Assembly: GCA_031376425.1 (NCBI GenBank)
Contig: JANMDR010000195.1
Span: 1 to 48,006, forward strand
DNA: 48,006 nt
Reading direction: 5' to 3'
Source of the DNA: JANMDR01 sp031376425
GTDB lineage: Bacteria > Pseudomonadota > Gammaproteobacteria > Burkholderiales > Usitatibacteraceae
In this document: positions 1 through 8,404 of the stretch, piece by piece
How positions within the stretch are numbered: position 1 is the stretch's first letter
Layout of the letters: each line of letters starts with the position of its first letter
Translations under genes and position numbers: made by a program
The notes under the pieces: generated by a model
The model's input: the letters and a program-made list of their open reading frames with translations, nothing else
The model's database searches: none
Told to the model about the DNA's origin: nothing

Positions 1-140
1 AGGCTTACGCAATATTGCCCAGCGCTGGACAATGCCAATCCAAAACTGGAAACAAGCAATAAGTCAGTTGATGATCCACTTTGAAAAGCAGTTTAACCCC
101 GCCTAGCAAAAACTAAAAACACAAAATTCGGGATAGCCTC
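1..140 (+). mobile_element. Right end of an IS256-family-like insertion sequence
   Basis: The window opens inside an insertion sequence. The C-terminus of an IS256-type transposase (stop at 104-106) is followed by an AT-rich stretch and the 22-base sequence at 119-140, whose complement begins GAGGCTATCCCGAATTTTG. That is the kind of terminal inverted repeat seen in this family, so the element probably ends at about 140. The left end and the target duplication lie outside the window, so the exact boundary is inferred. The next gene starts only 20 bases beyond the inferred end. Confidence 0.6.
2..106 (+). CDS. IS256-family transposase, C-terminal fragment (5' end outside window)
   Basis: This is an open frame running in from the left edge, 34 residues to a TAG stop. 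The peptide contains LRNIAQRWTMPIQNW and ends near FEKQFNPA. This matches the conserved tail of IS256-family (Mutator-like, DDE) transposases, which usually end with a YLALRNI..KWTMPI.NWK..LNQF block. The fragment includes no catalytic residue, because those lie upstream outside the window. Whether the transposase is intact cannot be judged here. Confidence 0.65.
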   Translation, partial: GLRNIAQRWTMPIQNWKQAISQLMIHFEKQFNPA

Positions 141-159
141 ATAAAAGTGGATGCGCTAA

Positions 160-1878
160 ATGGTCGATCCAGCAATGCCGCAAAGTAATATCGAATCAAC
201 TTCGCTCTGGCAACGTGGACTCAACTCCTTTTATAAGACATTGGGCTTATCGGTAGCGCCGATACTAGATTGGACATTTTCGGAATCGCAAATTGCCTGC
301 TATTCCAATGCCAAACGCAGTGCACAGACTAACGCTCAAACCGACGCAACAGCGATTTCGAATGATATCTGCATTGATGCCCAAACCTGGAAAGATCTGC
401 ACCTAACCGCCTATCGCGATGCCCTAGCGCAGGCCACGAGTATTTTTGGGCAACAAGCCTTGCATCACCGATTATACGCAGGGGGCATCGACACCCAGTC
501 TCGAACCGCCGCCGATACGCAGGTAAAACACTTGTTAGCGAACCCAAATGCGTGCAGCGCGTTAAGCGCACAGTTTCTGCCACTACGCGCCCTTGATACT
601 GAAGTATGCGATTTACTATTTGTCCGTAATGCCACAGTAATGCCAGCATGGGTACCGTACAGCAGCTTGCTGCCAATTAGCTTTGCACTAAGTGTTTTTC
701 CATTTGTTTTTACGCCATTTAGCTTGATCGCTGCCGTTTGGTTTATCGCCACAGCATTCGCCATTATTGCGGCACAGCAATCGATATCGGAAACACTTGA
801 CGCTTGGAACCGCGAAGCTAAATCACTGCGCGAAATGTTAGCCCTCATTTCACGCCTAAACATAAACCGCGAACAGCTTAACGATGCAGACGCTTCCCAC
901 TTGGCACATATTGAAGTGCTCAAAAAAAACGCCGGAAAAATAAACCGCCGCATTACCCGTACACCAGTAGCGACCGCATTCCCAGTACTTGGCGACTACT
1001 TTGATTGGTTTTTATTTACCAATGTACGCCATTACGCGAAGAGTCAAACTGTGATTGCGCAAGAAAAAGTATTTTTACAAACATGCTTCGAAACTGTTGC
1101 AAATTTGGAAGCAAATCTGGCCGTTGCCCGTCATTTAGCGAGTGGCGGTGTCACTGCAGCACCTCGATTTTGCTGGGCAAGCAGGTGTGATACAGCGACG
1201 TTTTCCTTCACTAATCTAGTCCATCCTTTGCTGCCTCAAGCAACGCCACCCACGGTTTCCGCCAATGATAAAAGCATAGTATTAACCGGTCAAAACGGGA
1301 TCGGCAAAAGCACCTTAATGAAAGCAATTGGCTTAAGTTTAATTACCTACGGCGCTTTCGGATTTTGCTACGCCGATGCGGCAAGCGCCAGCAGTTTGCC
1401 CGTATATGTCAGCCTCACTAACGAAGATAATTTAAGTGGTGGTGAGAGCTTGTACATAGCCGAGTTACGACGTGCACGCGAACTTTTGCAAGCAAGCCAA
1501 ACATTGCAGGGTTGCGTTTGCTTAATCGACGAAATTTTCCGTGGCACCAACCACTTAGAAGCCGTTGCCACGGCCGGTGCGGTATTGAACCGACTCAGCC
1601 AGCGCGCGACGGTTATCGTGTCATCGCACCACGCGGTGCTGGCACCGCTTTTAGCCGCGTCGTTCACCCCCTACTTCTTGGGCATGGACAATGATGATAT
1701 TCGTACACTGCGGCTATTACCCGGCATACTTTCAAACACGAATGGCATTGCGCTATTAAGCAAAAACGGCTTTGATGCAGATATTGAAGCCGACGCCCAC
1801 GCGGTATTAAACTGGATTAGCGATTACTTGGCGCATCCGACAGAAAACCCCAACATTTTTAAAGTGAATGTTCTTTAA
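160..1878 (+). CDS. Membrane-anchored MutS-like ATPase
   Basis: This 572-residue protein is not a canonical mismatch-repair MutS. It has no recognisable N-terminal mismatch-binding domain and instead has a long hydrophobic stretch at about residues 168-204 (two membrane passes). The C-terminal third is a MutS domain V-type ABC ATPase: Walker A GQNGIGKST at 377-385, an NLSGGES signature around 430, Walker B CLIDEIFRGTN around 453-463 and a conserved SSHH segment near 490. Such membrane MutS-related proteins are widespread but their role is unknown, so a repair function should not be assumed. An in-frame stop at 157-159 fixes the start at or after 160 (another ATG is at 175). The gene lies just downstream of an insertion-sequence end, so its native promoter may be displaced. 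Its last 20 bases overlap the convergent gene. Confidence 0.8.
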   Translation: MVDPAMPQSNIESTSLWQRGLNSFYKTLGLSVAPILDWTFSESQIACYSNAKRSAQTNAQTDATAISNDICIDAQTWKDLHLTAYRDALAQATSIFGQQALHHRLYAGGIDTQSRTAADTQVKHLLANPNACSALSAQFLPLRALDTEVCDLLFVRNATVMPAWVPYSSLLPISFALSVFPFVFTPFSLIAAVWFIATAFAIIAAQQSISETLDAWNREAKSLREMLALISRLNINREQLNDADASHLAHIEVLKKNAGKINRRITRTPVATAFPVLGDYFDWFLFTNVRHYAKSQTVIAQEKVFLQTCFETVANLEANLAVARHLASGGVTAAPRFCWASRCDTATFSFTNLVHPLLPQATPPTVSANDKSIVLTGQNGIGKSTLMKAIGLSLITYGAFGFCYADAASASSLPVYVSLTNEDNLSGGESLYIAELRRARELLQASQTLQGCVCLIDEIFRGTNHLEAVATAGAVLNRLSQRATVIVSSHHAVLAPLLAASFTPYFLGMDNDDIRTLRLLPGILSNTNGIALLSKNGFDADIEADAHAVLNWISDYLAHPTENPNIFKVNVL

Positions 1879-3535
1879 ATTGCGTTTCATGAAATTCCGA
1901 GAACAATGCCTTCAGCTTTAAACGCTGATATTTACCTGTCACCGTCACGGGAATGTCATCTCCGAAAATTACTACTTTTGGACATTTGGAAAATGGCATT
2001 TTTACGCGGCAGGCATTAATAATCTCGGCTTCCGAAATCATCAAAGACGCATTAATCATCACATCACGCACCACGTAAGCACCAACTTCTTCGCCATACC
2101 AATCATTATCAAAGGCGATGGCTAGCCCAACTTTTATGCCAGGAATGCGTAGTAGCACTTCTTCAATCTCAAACGGGCTGTACTTAACGCCACCGCGATT
2201 AATGAGTTCTTTCAAGCGGCCAGTAATGAAAAAAAATGGTTGCCCAGCTTCATCAAGCTCAAAGAATCCTTCATCCCCAGATCGAAACCAACCATGCTTA
2301 AAGGTTTCCGCATTTTCCTGCGGACGATGCAGATAGCCATCCATAATGTAATGGCCTCTAATGACGATTTCACCACGCTCACCGTGTTGCAGCGCACGCC
2401 CTTGCGCATCAAATATCGCCATCTCGCAATGCGCAAACGGCGTACCAATACTAGGGTATCCGAATGCTGAGAGCCAGTATTTTCTAGTCTCGTCAGCCAT
2501 ACTTGGTGGCATAGTGCAGCAAAACGCCGTGGTCTCGGAAAGCCCATAGCCGTGGAGCACTGGTGTGTTGAACTGCGCCTCAAATTTTTCGACTAAGGCA
2601 ATTGGCAAGGTGCCAGCACCGCAAATGAAATACTTAAAATCAGGTAAATCCCGCACCGTAATATTGCCAGCAGCCTCACACAAAAATTGCAGAATAGTGG
2701 GGACTACGGAAACTATAGAGATCTTTTCATCACGCAAACGCTGCCAGAAAGTGCTTGCTTTAAACCCACGGTTTAACACTACGCTAGCGCCAGCGTAAAG
2801 CGGCGTTAGCAGGGTCACTACGATACCGTTCACATGGTGAATCGGCAATACACACATGAGGCGCGAGCCCGCTGCTAAGCCATGCCATGCAACTGTGGCC
2901 TGTGCGTTGATCAACAAATTATATTGCGTAAGTACAGCACCCTTAGGCTGCCCCGTGGTACCGCTGGTATAGACCAACAGCCCCGCCTGCGCTCGAAAAT
3001 CAACCCCGCTATCCAACTGATTATTAGTATAAGCTGAATTATCTGCATAGCTATAGACGTCCATACTTATGACATCTACAGCCATTGATGCAACGATTGT
3101 CTGCGCCCGAACTAACTGTGTAGGATGGGTAATGAGGAGTTTTGCACCAGCGTCTTCCAAGATAAAAGCAATACGCGCATTGTCTTCGCTCACGTTTTGT
3201 GGCGCTACCAGCAGCCCTAATTGCCAACCAGCAAACATCCATACTGCTGCCATAGGATGATTATGCGAAAGCGTCGCAACACAATCACCGACACGCAATC
3301 CCTGTGCTGCTAAAAACCCGGTGGCCTGCGCTACGGCGCGAGCAAATTCAACATAGGTGAGCAGACTCACTTCGCCGCTGTCGTCATCATAATATTTTAA
3401 AAATGGCGCATGGGGTTGCTCAAGTACCTGCGATATCAGTAACCGACCGATAGACTGAAAATCAATCTGCCAGTGGTTAGCACTAACATCATGATAGTGA
3501 TGCGCTTGGGTGATGAGGTTCGCCGTAGTGACCAT
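1859..3535 (-). CDS. Class I adenylate-forming enzyme (AMP-dependent acyl-CoA synthetase/ligase)
   Basis: A 558-residue ANL-superfamily enzyme that activates a carboxylic acid as acyl-AMP, probably then forming acyl-CoA. Visible motifs are the phosphate-binding loop VYTSGTTGQPKG (188-199), GYGLSETTAF (329-338), the hinge region with ITGRLKELINRGG (437-449) and the C-terminal catalytic lysine in VTGKYQRLK (K535). All core motifs are intact and the length is normal. The substrate cannot be read from sequence. It is the last gene of a minus-strand run with close spacing (20 bases to the DUF1513 gene), which suggests co-transcription with two peptidases. Its 3' end overlaps the convergent MutS-like gene by 20 bases, so the two genes have no room for separate terminators. 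Confidence 0.85.
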   Translation of the reverse strand: MVTTANLITQAHHYHDVSANHWQIDFQSIGRLLISQVLEQPHAPFLKYYDDDSGEVSLLTYVEFARAVAQATGFLAAQGLRVGDCVATLSHNHPMAAVWMFAGWQLGLLVAPQNVSEDNARIAFILEDAGAKLLITHPTQLVRAQTIVASMAVDVISMDVYSYADNSAYTNNQLDSGVDFRAQAGLLVYTSGTTGQPKGAVLTQYNLLINAQATVAWHGLAAGSRLMCVLPIHHVNGIVVTLLTPLYAGASVVLNRGFKASTFWQRLRDEKISIVSVVPTILQFLCEAAGNITVRDLPDFKYFICGAGTLPIALVEKFEAQFNTPVLHGYGLSETTAFCCTMPPSMADETRKYWLSAFGYPSIGTPFAHCEMAIFDAQGRALQHGERGEIVIRGHYIMDGYLHRPQENAETFKHGWFRSGDEGFFELDEAGQPFFFITGRLKELINRGGVKYSPFEIEEVLLRIPGIKVGLAIAFDNDWYGEEVGAYVVRDVMINASLMISEAEIINACRVKMPFSKCPKVVIFGDDIPVTVTGKYQRLKLKALFSEFHETQFKEHSL

Positions 3536-3555
3536 TATTAGCGCATCACCTAGTC

Positions 3556-4647
3556 CTAAACAGACACAAGATGGGAACCGCTGATATAGGTTGCTGCCAT
3601 ATTAAACTCTAGCGAGTAGGTACTTAGATTTACCCGCGCCAACTCTGCTTGTGCACCGTGGCTGATCCACACACTCTTACCATCGCTCGTAAGTGCCAAA
3701 CCCCGTGCTTTGGACATATCTAAGCGCCTTTGCAGTTTTCCAGTTGACAATTTCCAGAATGTCACCATACCTGGTTTAGGGTGGGTCACGATAAATAAAT
3801 CGAGCGCAGGGACAGTAATCACGCTTAATGCCTCACCAAACATATTGTCTACGACGTCTTGGGGGCTAGCAATTGCGCTTAGCCGCTGTTTCGATTTTTG
3901 TATACTAACCGCACCCAAATACTCTTCTCCCAAACCCCGACGAGGCGCAGAAACCAATACCGCATTGCGCCCACCAAGCATGCTTATATGGCCGGCATTA
4001 AAACGTTCGTCAGACATTTCAACGCGCTCAAGCAATCGCTGTGTTTTAACATCGATGTAGCACACCGATGCTAACCTGCCACTCGCCTTGGTGCCGCCAC
4101 CATTGCTGACCGCCAAAATTGTGCCTTTTTCGATAAGATGGCAATCATGAGGGTGCTCTCCATAAGTTGGAAAATCGCCAATGTGACGCAGCCCTTTCGT
4201 TTCGCGAACACCGATCATGCCCACGCCTTCCCCAGTTGTTTCGGTCGAATACAGTAATTCTCCATTGACACTACATACCCCATGCCCGTAAAACAAGCGG
4301 TTTTTAACAGGGGGAATCACCTCCAGCTGCCGCATGGTAACAACATCAATCAATGCGCCGCCAGGCCCAATTTTTTCAAACGCGTACGCTAAATGCGGTG
4401 CATTTTTTGCAAATGCCAATCCATGCGGAAAGAACGCAGTTGCGGCCTGCTGCAAGCTTTTCTGGCGAGGTATCACCCGCGCCAACACAAATTTCACCGC
4501 ACCATCAGGACCTTCTTGATAGCGCCCACCACCAAGCAAACCTTCTTCAGCGATTGCTGCCGCAGGCGCAAGAGGTGGAAACGCAAGCGCCGCAGCACCT
4601 ATGACGTTGCGAATAATGAAATCACGACGAGTCGACGGTAACTGCAT
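3556..4647 (-). CDS. DUF1513 family protein, Tat-exported
   Basis: A 363-residue protein starting with a twin-arginine-type leader (STRRDFI at residues 5-11, then a hydrophobic AAALAFPPLAPAAA segment), so export in folded form is likely. The rest matches DUF1513 proteins, which look like beta-propellers: FPHGLAFA, YGHGVCSV, YGEHPHDC and AVSNGGG blocks spaced along the chain, with several conserved histidines. The ATG at 4647 is chosen over an in-frame TTG at 4671 because GAAAG sits just upstream and the Tat leader then starts properly. In many proteobacteria DUF1513 genes sit beside iron-uptake genes (EfeO-like, di-haem oxidoreductase). No such partner is present here. The function is unknown. 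Confidence 0.75.
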   Translation of the reverse strand: MQLPSTRRDFIIRNVIGAAALAFPPLAPAAAIAEEGLLGGGRYQEGPDGAVKFVLARVIPRQKSLQQAATAFFPHGLAFAKNAPHLAYAFEKIGPGGALIDVVTMRQLEVIPPVKNRLFYGHGVCSVNGELLYSTETTGEGVGMIGVRETKGLRHIGDFPTYGEHPHDCHLIEKGTILAVSNGGGTKASGRLASVCYIDVKTQRLLERVEMSDERFNAGHISMLGGRNAVLVSAPRRGLGEEYLGAVSIQKSKQRLSAIASPQDVVDNMFGEALSVITVPALDLFIVTHPKPGMVTFWKLSTGKLQRRLDMSKARGLALTSDGKSVWISHGAQAELARVNLSTYSLEFNMAATYISGSHLVSV

Positions 4648-4708
4648 ACAAGCTTTCAAAATGCTCAACAAAAAACTAACTAAGTTGCTACTGCATCACA
4701 ACATTACT

Positions 4709-5932
4709 TCACTGTATCGCCAACCCGAACGGGTCATCCACCGAATGTGATGGTGTCGTGAACCATTTAGGGCCATTGGCAGTCATGTAAAAGTGATCCT
4801 CTAGCCGAATACCGAATTCGCCCATTACACAAATCATCGGCTCGTTACTGAAGCACATGCCTTCGGCCAATGGCGTTGTATCATTACCCACCAAATACGG
4901 CCACTCATGAATATCCATACCGATACCATGCCCCGTGCGATGCGGTAAGCCGGGTAAATCATAACCGGGACCAAAGCCACTCGCTGCTAACGATCGCCGT
5001 GCAATCACATCTACCTCTCGACACGGTACATCAATTTGTGCAGCCGCAAACGCCGCCGCTTGAGCGGCTTTCTCAGCATTCCACACACTACGTTGACGCG
5101 CTGTGGGCTCACCAAACACGTAGCTACGAGTAATATCAGAAATATAATCGGCAACTTTACAACCCGTATCAATAAGCACCATATCGCCCCGCTTTAAAAT
5201 TTGCGGATCTTTTACGCCATGCGGAAACGCCGACGCTTCACCAAATAAAACAATACAAAAATACGATCCGCTAGCACCAACGCGCTGGTGTGCAAGCTCG
5301 ATAAAATCTGCTACCTCCACGGTGCTGATACCTTCGTACAAAATACTGGCCGCCGCCTTATGGACTTCAATGGTCATATTTTTGGCGCATTGCATTAACG
5401 CCAGCTCGTTCGCAGACTTTCTACTACGGCAGTGTGCCGTTACTGGCTTAGCGTTTACCAGTTTTAAAGTGCCATCAAGTTGTTGAATTCCATCGACGAT
5501 AAAGAAGGGTGTGTCCTCCGAGATTCCAATACACAAAACATCTCCAGCCCCAGCAAATTGCTTCAACACATCCGAGAATAATAAGAAAGGGCTTTCATGC
5601 TCATGCCAACAATGCACGATACCTTCAACCACCATATAGTCACGCAGCGTATTTTGCTCAAAGTATGGTGCTAAATATTCAATGTGCCCAACCGCCGGAA
5701 TAATGGCACCCACCATACGCTCACTCGGGCTCCATTTGGTGCCGGTAAAATAAGTCATATTTGTTCCAGCATGCACCCACATTGCGGCAATTCCGCTCGT
5801 TTGCATTTGCGCCTGCGCACGAGCAATGCGCTGCTGATATTCAGCTTGTGCAATTGGCACAGCCCCCTGCGCCATATTAGATAGCGCTGCCAATGCCGCT
5901 TCTTTAGTTTTACCACCTACACCTATCGTCAT
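4709..5932 (-). CDS. M24-family metallopeptidase (Xaa-Pro dipeptidase/aminopeptidase-like)
   Basis: A 407-residue two-domain 'pita-bread' enzyme. The N-terminal creatinase-like domain covers about residues 30-165 and the catalytic domain the remainder. All five expected metal ligands are visible: D255 (LIDTG), D266 (SDITRS), H335 (HRTGHGIG), E364 (FSNEP) and E378 (IRLEDH). An additional conserved histidine is in FPHGV (H238). There is no signal peptide, so it should be cytoplasmic and would cleave dipeptides or peptides with proline in the second position. It is the second gene of a minus-strand run after an M32 carboxypeptidase, which suggests a peptide-utilisation unit. Its ribosome-binding region consists of purine-rich hexanucleotide repeats (see 5941-5964). 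Confidence 0.88.
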   Translation of the reverse strand: MTIGVGGKTKEAALAALSNMAQGAVPIAQAEYQQRIARAQAQMQTSGIAAMWVHAGTNMTYFTGTKWSPSERMVGAIIPAVGHIEYLAPYFEQNTLRDYMVVEGIVHCWHEHESPFLLFSDVLKQFAGAGDVLCIGISEDTPFFIVDGIQQLDGTLKLVNAKPVTAHCRSRKSANELALMQCAKNMTIEVHKAAASILYEGISTVEVADFIELAHQRVGASGSYFCIVLFGEASAFPHGVKDPQILKRGDMVLIDTGCKVADYISDITRSYVFGEPTARQRSVWNAEKAAQAAAFAAAQIDVPCREVDVIARRSLAASGFGPGYDLPGLPHRTGHGIGMDIHEWPYLVGNDTTPLAEGMCFSNEPMICVMGEFGIRLEDHFYMTANGPKWFTTPSHSVDDPFGLAIQ

Positions 5933-5940
5933 ATTATTGC

Positions 5941-5964
5941 CTTTACCTTTACCGTTACCTTTAA
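5941..5964 (-). repeat. Hexanucleotide repeat forming the ribosome-binding region of the M24 gene
   Basis: On the coding (minus) strand, the gap between the M32 stop and the M24 start is four imperfect 6-base units of the type GGTAAA/GGTAAC. The last AAAGG is about 7 bases before the ATG at 5932. Several alternative Shine-Dalgarno-like cores therefore sit in phase upstream of the start. Tracts like this can change copy number by slippage, but that is inference. Confidence 0.5.
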
Positions 5965-5965
5965 C

Positions 5966-7450
5966 TTATAAATATCGCGTCTCTAAGTGCTTACGATAAT
6001 ACGCTGCATCCAGTGCCGATCCCGTTGCACGCGTCACCAAATCAGCCGTATTCCAGCGGCTGCCTTGTGTCCAAATATTTTCACGCAGCCAAGCAAACGC
6101 AGGCGACAAATCACCTTGTGCCATGCGCGAATCTAAATCGGGCATGGTTTTGCGCATCATCGCAAACCACTGCGCAGCATACATTGCCCCCAAGGTATAG
6201 CTTGGGAAATAACCGAACAGTCCCATGCCCCAATGCACATCTTGCATACAGCCGTCTTTATAATTTCCGCGCGTATCCACATCCAATAATTTCGCCATGC
6301 CTGCATCCCAAAGCGTTGGAATATCCTCCACCTCAACCCGACCTTCAATTAAATCGCGTTCAATACCGTAGCGCAAAATAATATGCAGCGGATAAGTAAG
6401 CTCATCGGCTTCTACCCTGATATAACTCGGTTGCACGCGCGTGAGCCAGCGCGCCAAATTATCTATTTCAAACGCCTCCTGAGCCCCAAAATGCGCAGCA
6501 AGCTTAGGCGCTAAAAGCCCTAAATACGGGCGGCTCAGGCCTATTTGCATTTCAAAACTTAAACTTTGACTTTCATGAATACCGGCGCTACGAGCTAGAG
6601 CCACTGGCTGACCTAAATATTCACGCGGCAAATTTTGCTCATAACAACCATGTCCAGTTTCATGAATGGTGCCCCACAAACTACCAACAAAACTATCATC
6701 ACGATAGCGAGTGGTTAGGCGCGTATCCTCAGGCACACCACCACAAAAGGGATGCGCGCTTTCATCCAAACGCCCGCGTTCAAAATTAAAGCCCAGCATC
6801 TTCATGGTTTCTAAACCCAATGCGTATTGCGCTGATTTTGCAAACGGCCCTTTGGGTTCAATCACTTTTTCTTGCGCTTGCTTGGCGCGCACCTGCCGTA
6901 CTAAGTCTGGCAACCACTGCTGCAAATTACCAAACAAATTATCCAGCGTCGCCGCCGTCATGCCTGGCTCATAGTTATCCATCAAGGCATCATGCGCACT
7001 CAATCCAGTTTCCTGACTTAAACGTTGCGCTTGCTCACGGGCAAACTTCACCACATCACGTAAATTTGCCACATGGCCTGCCCAGTCATTGGCGGGTCGC
7101 TGGGTGCGCCACGCATGCTCGCAACGTGCCGCACTTAGGGATTGCGCCTGTACTAATTCTGCTGGCAACGCATTGGCGGCGCGCCAGTCGCGCTTAATTT
7201 CGCGCAAATTAGCCCGTTGAAAATCATCCAAATTCTCCTGCGTAGCGGCATCTAATTGCGCCACCAGTTCAGGCGCGGTACGAATGCTATGCAATAAACC
7301 ATCCATCTCCGCCATCGCATTCGCCCGTGCGGTATTTGCGCCAACAGGCATCATGGCTGACCGATCCCACGAAGCGATGGATTGCAAATGAGAAAAACGG
7401 TGGAGGCGCTGCCAAGTATTGGTGAGCGCTAAATAGGCGGGCGTAGTCAT
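5966..7450 (-). CDS. Carboxypeptidase Taq (M32) family zinc metallocarboxypeptidase
   Basis: This 494-residue protein has the normal length for M32 enzymes, which remove C-terminal residues from peptides using a HEXXH zinc site. The motif HETGH is at residues 263-267 and the third ligand glutamate is in IHESQS (E293). The family blocks SWDRSAMMP near the N-terminus and EADELTYPLHIILRY further down are also clear. There is no signal peptide, so it is cytoplasmic. It is the first gene of a likely four-gene unit: M32, M24, DUF1513, acyl-CoA synthetase. The start ATG at 7450 opens directly onto the conserved N-terminus, leaving a 142-base gap to the upstream TrpF-like gene. Confidence 0.92.
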   Translation of the reverse strand: MTTPAYLALTNTWQRLHRFSHLQSIASWDRSAMMPVGANTARANAMAEMDGLLHSIRTAPELVAQLDAATQENLDDFQRANLREIKRDWRAANALPAELVQAQSLSAARCEHAWRTQRPANDWAGHVANLRDVVKFAREQAQRLSQETGLSAHDALMDNYEPGMTAATLDNLFGNLQQWLPDLVRQVRAKQAQEKVIEPKGPFAKSAQYALGLETMKMLGFNFERGRLDESAHPFCGGVPEDTRLTTRYRDDSFVGSLWGTIHETGHGCYEQNLPREYLGQPVALARSAGIHESQSLSFEMQIGLSRPYLGLLAPKLAAHFGAQEAFEIDNLARWLTRVQPSYIRVEADELTYPLHIILRYGIERDLIEGRVEVEDIPTLWDAGMAKLLDVDTRGNYKDGCMQDVHWGMGLFGYFPSYTLGAMYAAQWFAMMRKTMPDLDSRMAQGDLSPAFAWLRENIWTQGSRWNTADLVTRATGSALDAAYYRKHLETRYL

Positions 7451-7592
7451 GGGATTCCTTTATGCAGTTTTTGTAAACGATAGAGTACTGTATTTTTTGT
7501 GCCGATATCTATTCCAACATTTTCTGGAGTTGCTATCAAATTCAATCTCACAAGCCCCTGTTTGCTTATGCGAAATTAACGATGGCGTCCTG

Positions 7593-8255
7593 TTAGATAG
7601 CGCTACGTACCGCTTGCATGAACTCTGTCAACTTGGTGACGCTGAGTTCACCGTTAGATCTCACGCTAGAGCAAAGATCAATTCCAAATGGTTGAACTGT
7701 CGCAATTGCTTCGGCGATATTACGCACGCTCAATCCTCCGGCCAGAAAGATCGGCACATTAACTTGATCACGAATTTTGCGGCTCACCCGCCAATTATGT
7801 GTCCGGCCAGTGCCGCCAAGTTCTTTTATAGGAAGAGTAGGATTACCTGAATCCAAAAGTAATGCATCAACGTGTTCTGCAGCCAACATCGCTTCATCTA
7901 GCGAACTTTCATCAACGACGTGTATGACCTGCAGAAGTTTTACACATGGCAGCAGTTGGCGCAGTCTGAAAATCTCGGCTGGCGTAACTGAATCCACCAG
8001 TTGGATTGTCGAAGTCCTGCAAACCACATGTTGTTGAAATATTGAATCTGCATCCTGTCGAGATGTAAGCAAAAATGTTGCGATTGGTGGTGGCACAGAA
8101 GCTGCAATCATAGCGATGCGCTCGTCTGAGATGATTCCAGGGCCGCTTGGCATATCGGAGACTAAGCCAACAGCCGAGGCGCCCGCTGCAACAGCATGAC
8201 GAGCCTCTGCGATACTGGATATGCAGCATATTTTGACATGCACGGGATAGCCCAT
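7593..8255 (-). CDS. Phosphoribosylanthranilate isomerase (TrpF)-like protein
   Basis: A 220-residue (beta/alpha)8 protein of the TrpF family. It keeps the catalytic-type cysteine in VKICCISS (canonical KICGLT), an aspartate in ALLLDSGN in the place of the general acid, and GGTGRTHNW and AGGLSVRNI phosphate-binding loops. The terminal block GIDLCSSVRSNGE corresponds to the family's GVDVSSGVE. The GGAGTGAG sequence before the ATG supports the start. It stands alone, with no trp genes next to it and several departures from the canonical motifs. It could be a second, divergent paralogue acting on another substrate, or the only TrpF of the cell. The family call is safe but the reaction is less so. 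Confidence 0.7.
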   Translation of the reverse strand: MGYPVHVKICCISSIAEARHAVAAGASAVGLVSDMPSGPGIISDERIAMIAASVPPPIATFLLTSRQDADSIFQQHVVCRTSTIQLVDSVTPAEIFRLRQLLPCVKLLQVIHVVDESSLDEAMLAAEHVDALLLDSGNPTLPIKELGGTGRTHNWRVSRKIRDQVNVPIFLAGGLSVRNIAEAIATVQPFGIDLCSSVRSNGELSVTKLTEFMQAVRSAI

Positions 8256-8404
8256 GTACTCACTCCGAATAATGTAGGGGTTGCCAAAGGCGTGGTGTTA
8301 TCGGACTAATGCACCTAGCTTACCAAGCATCCAAAACAAGAATATCGCAAGATGCCTCTCGCTTGCGTATCATATCGTCTTTACGATTCTTATAGCCTAC
8401 AGAC

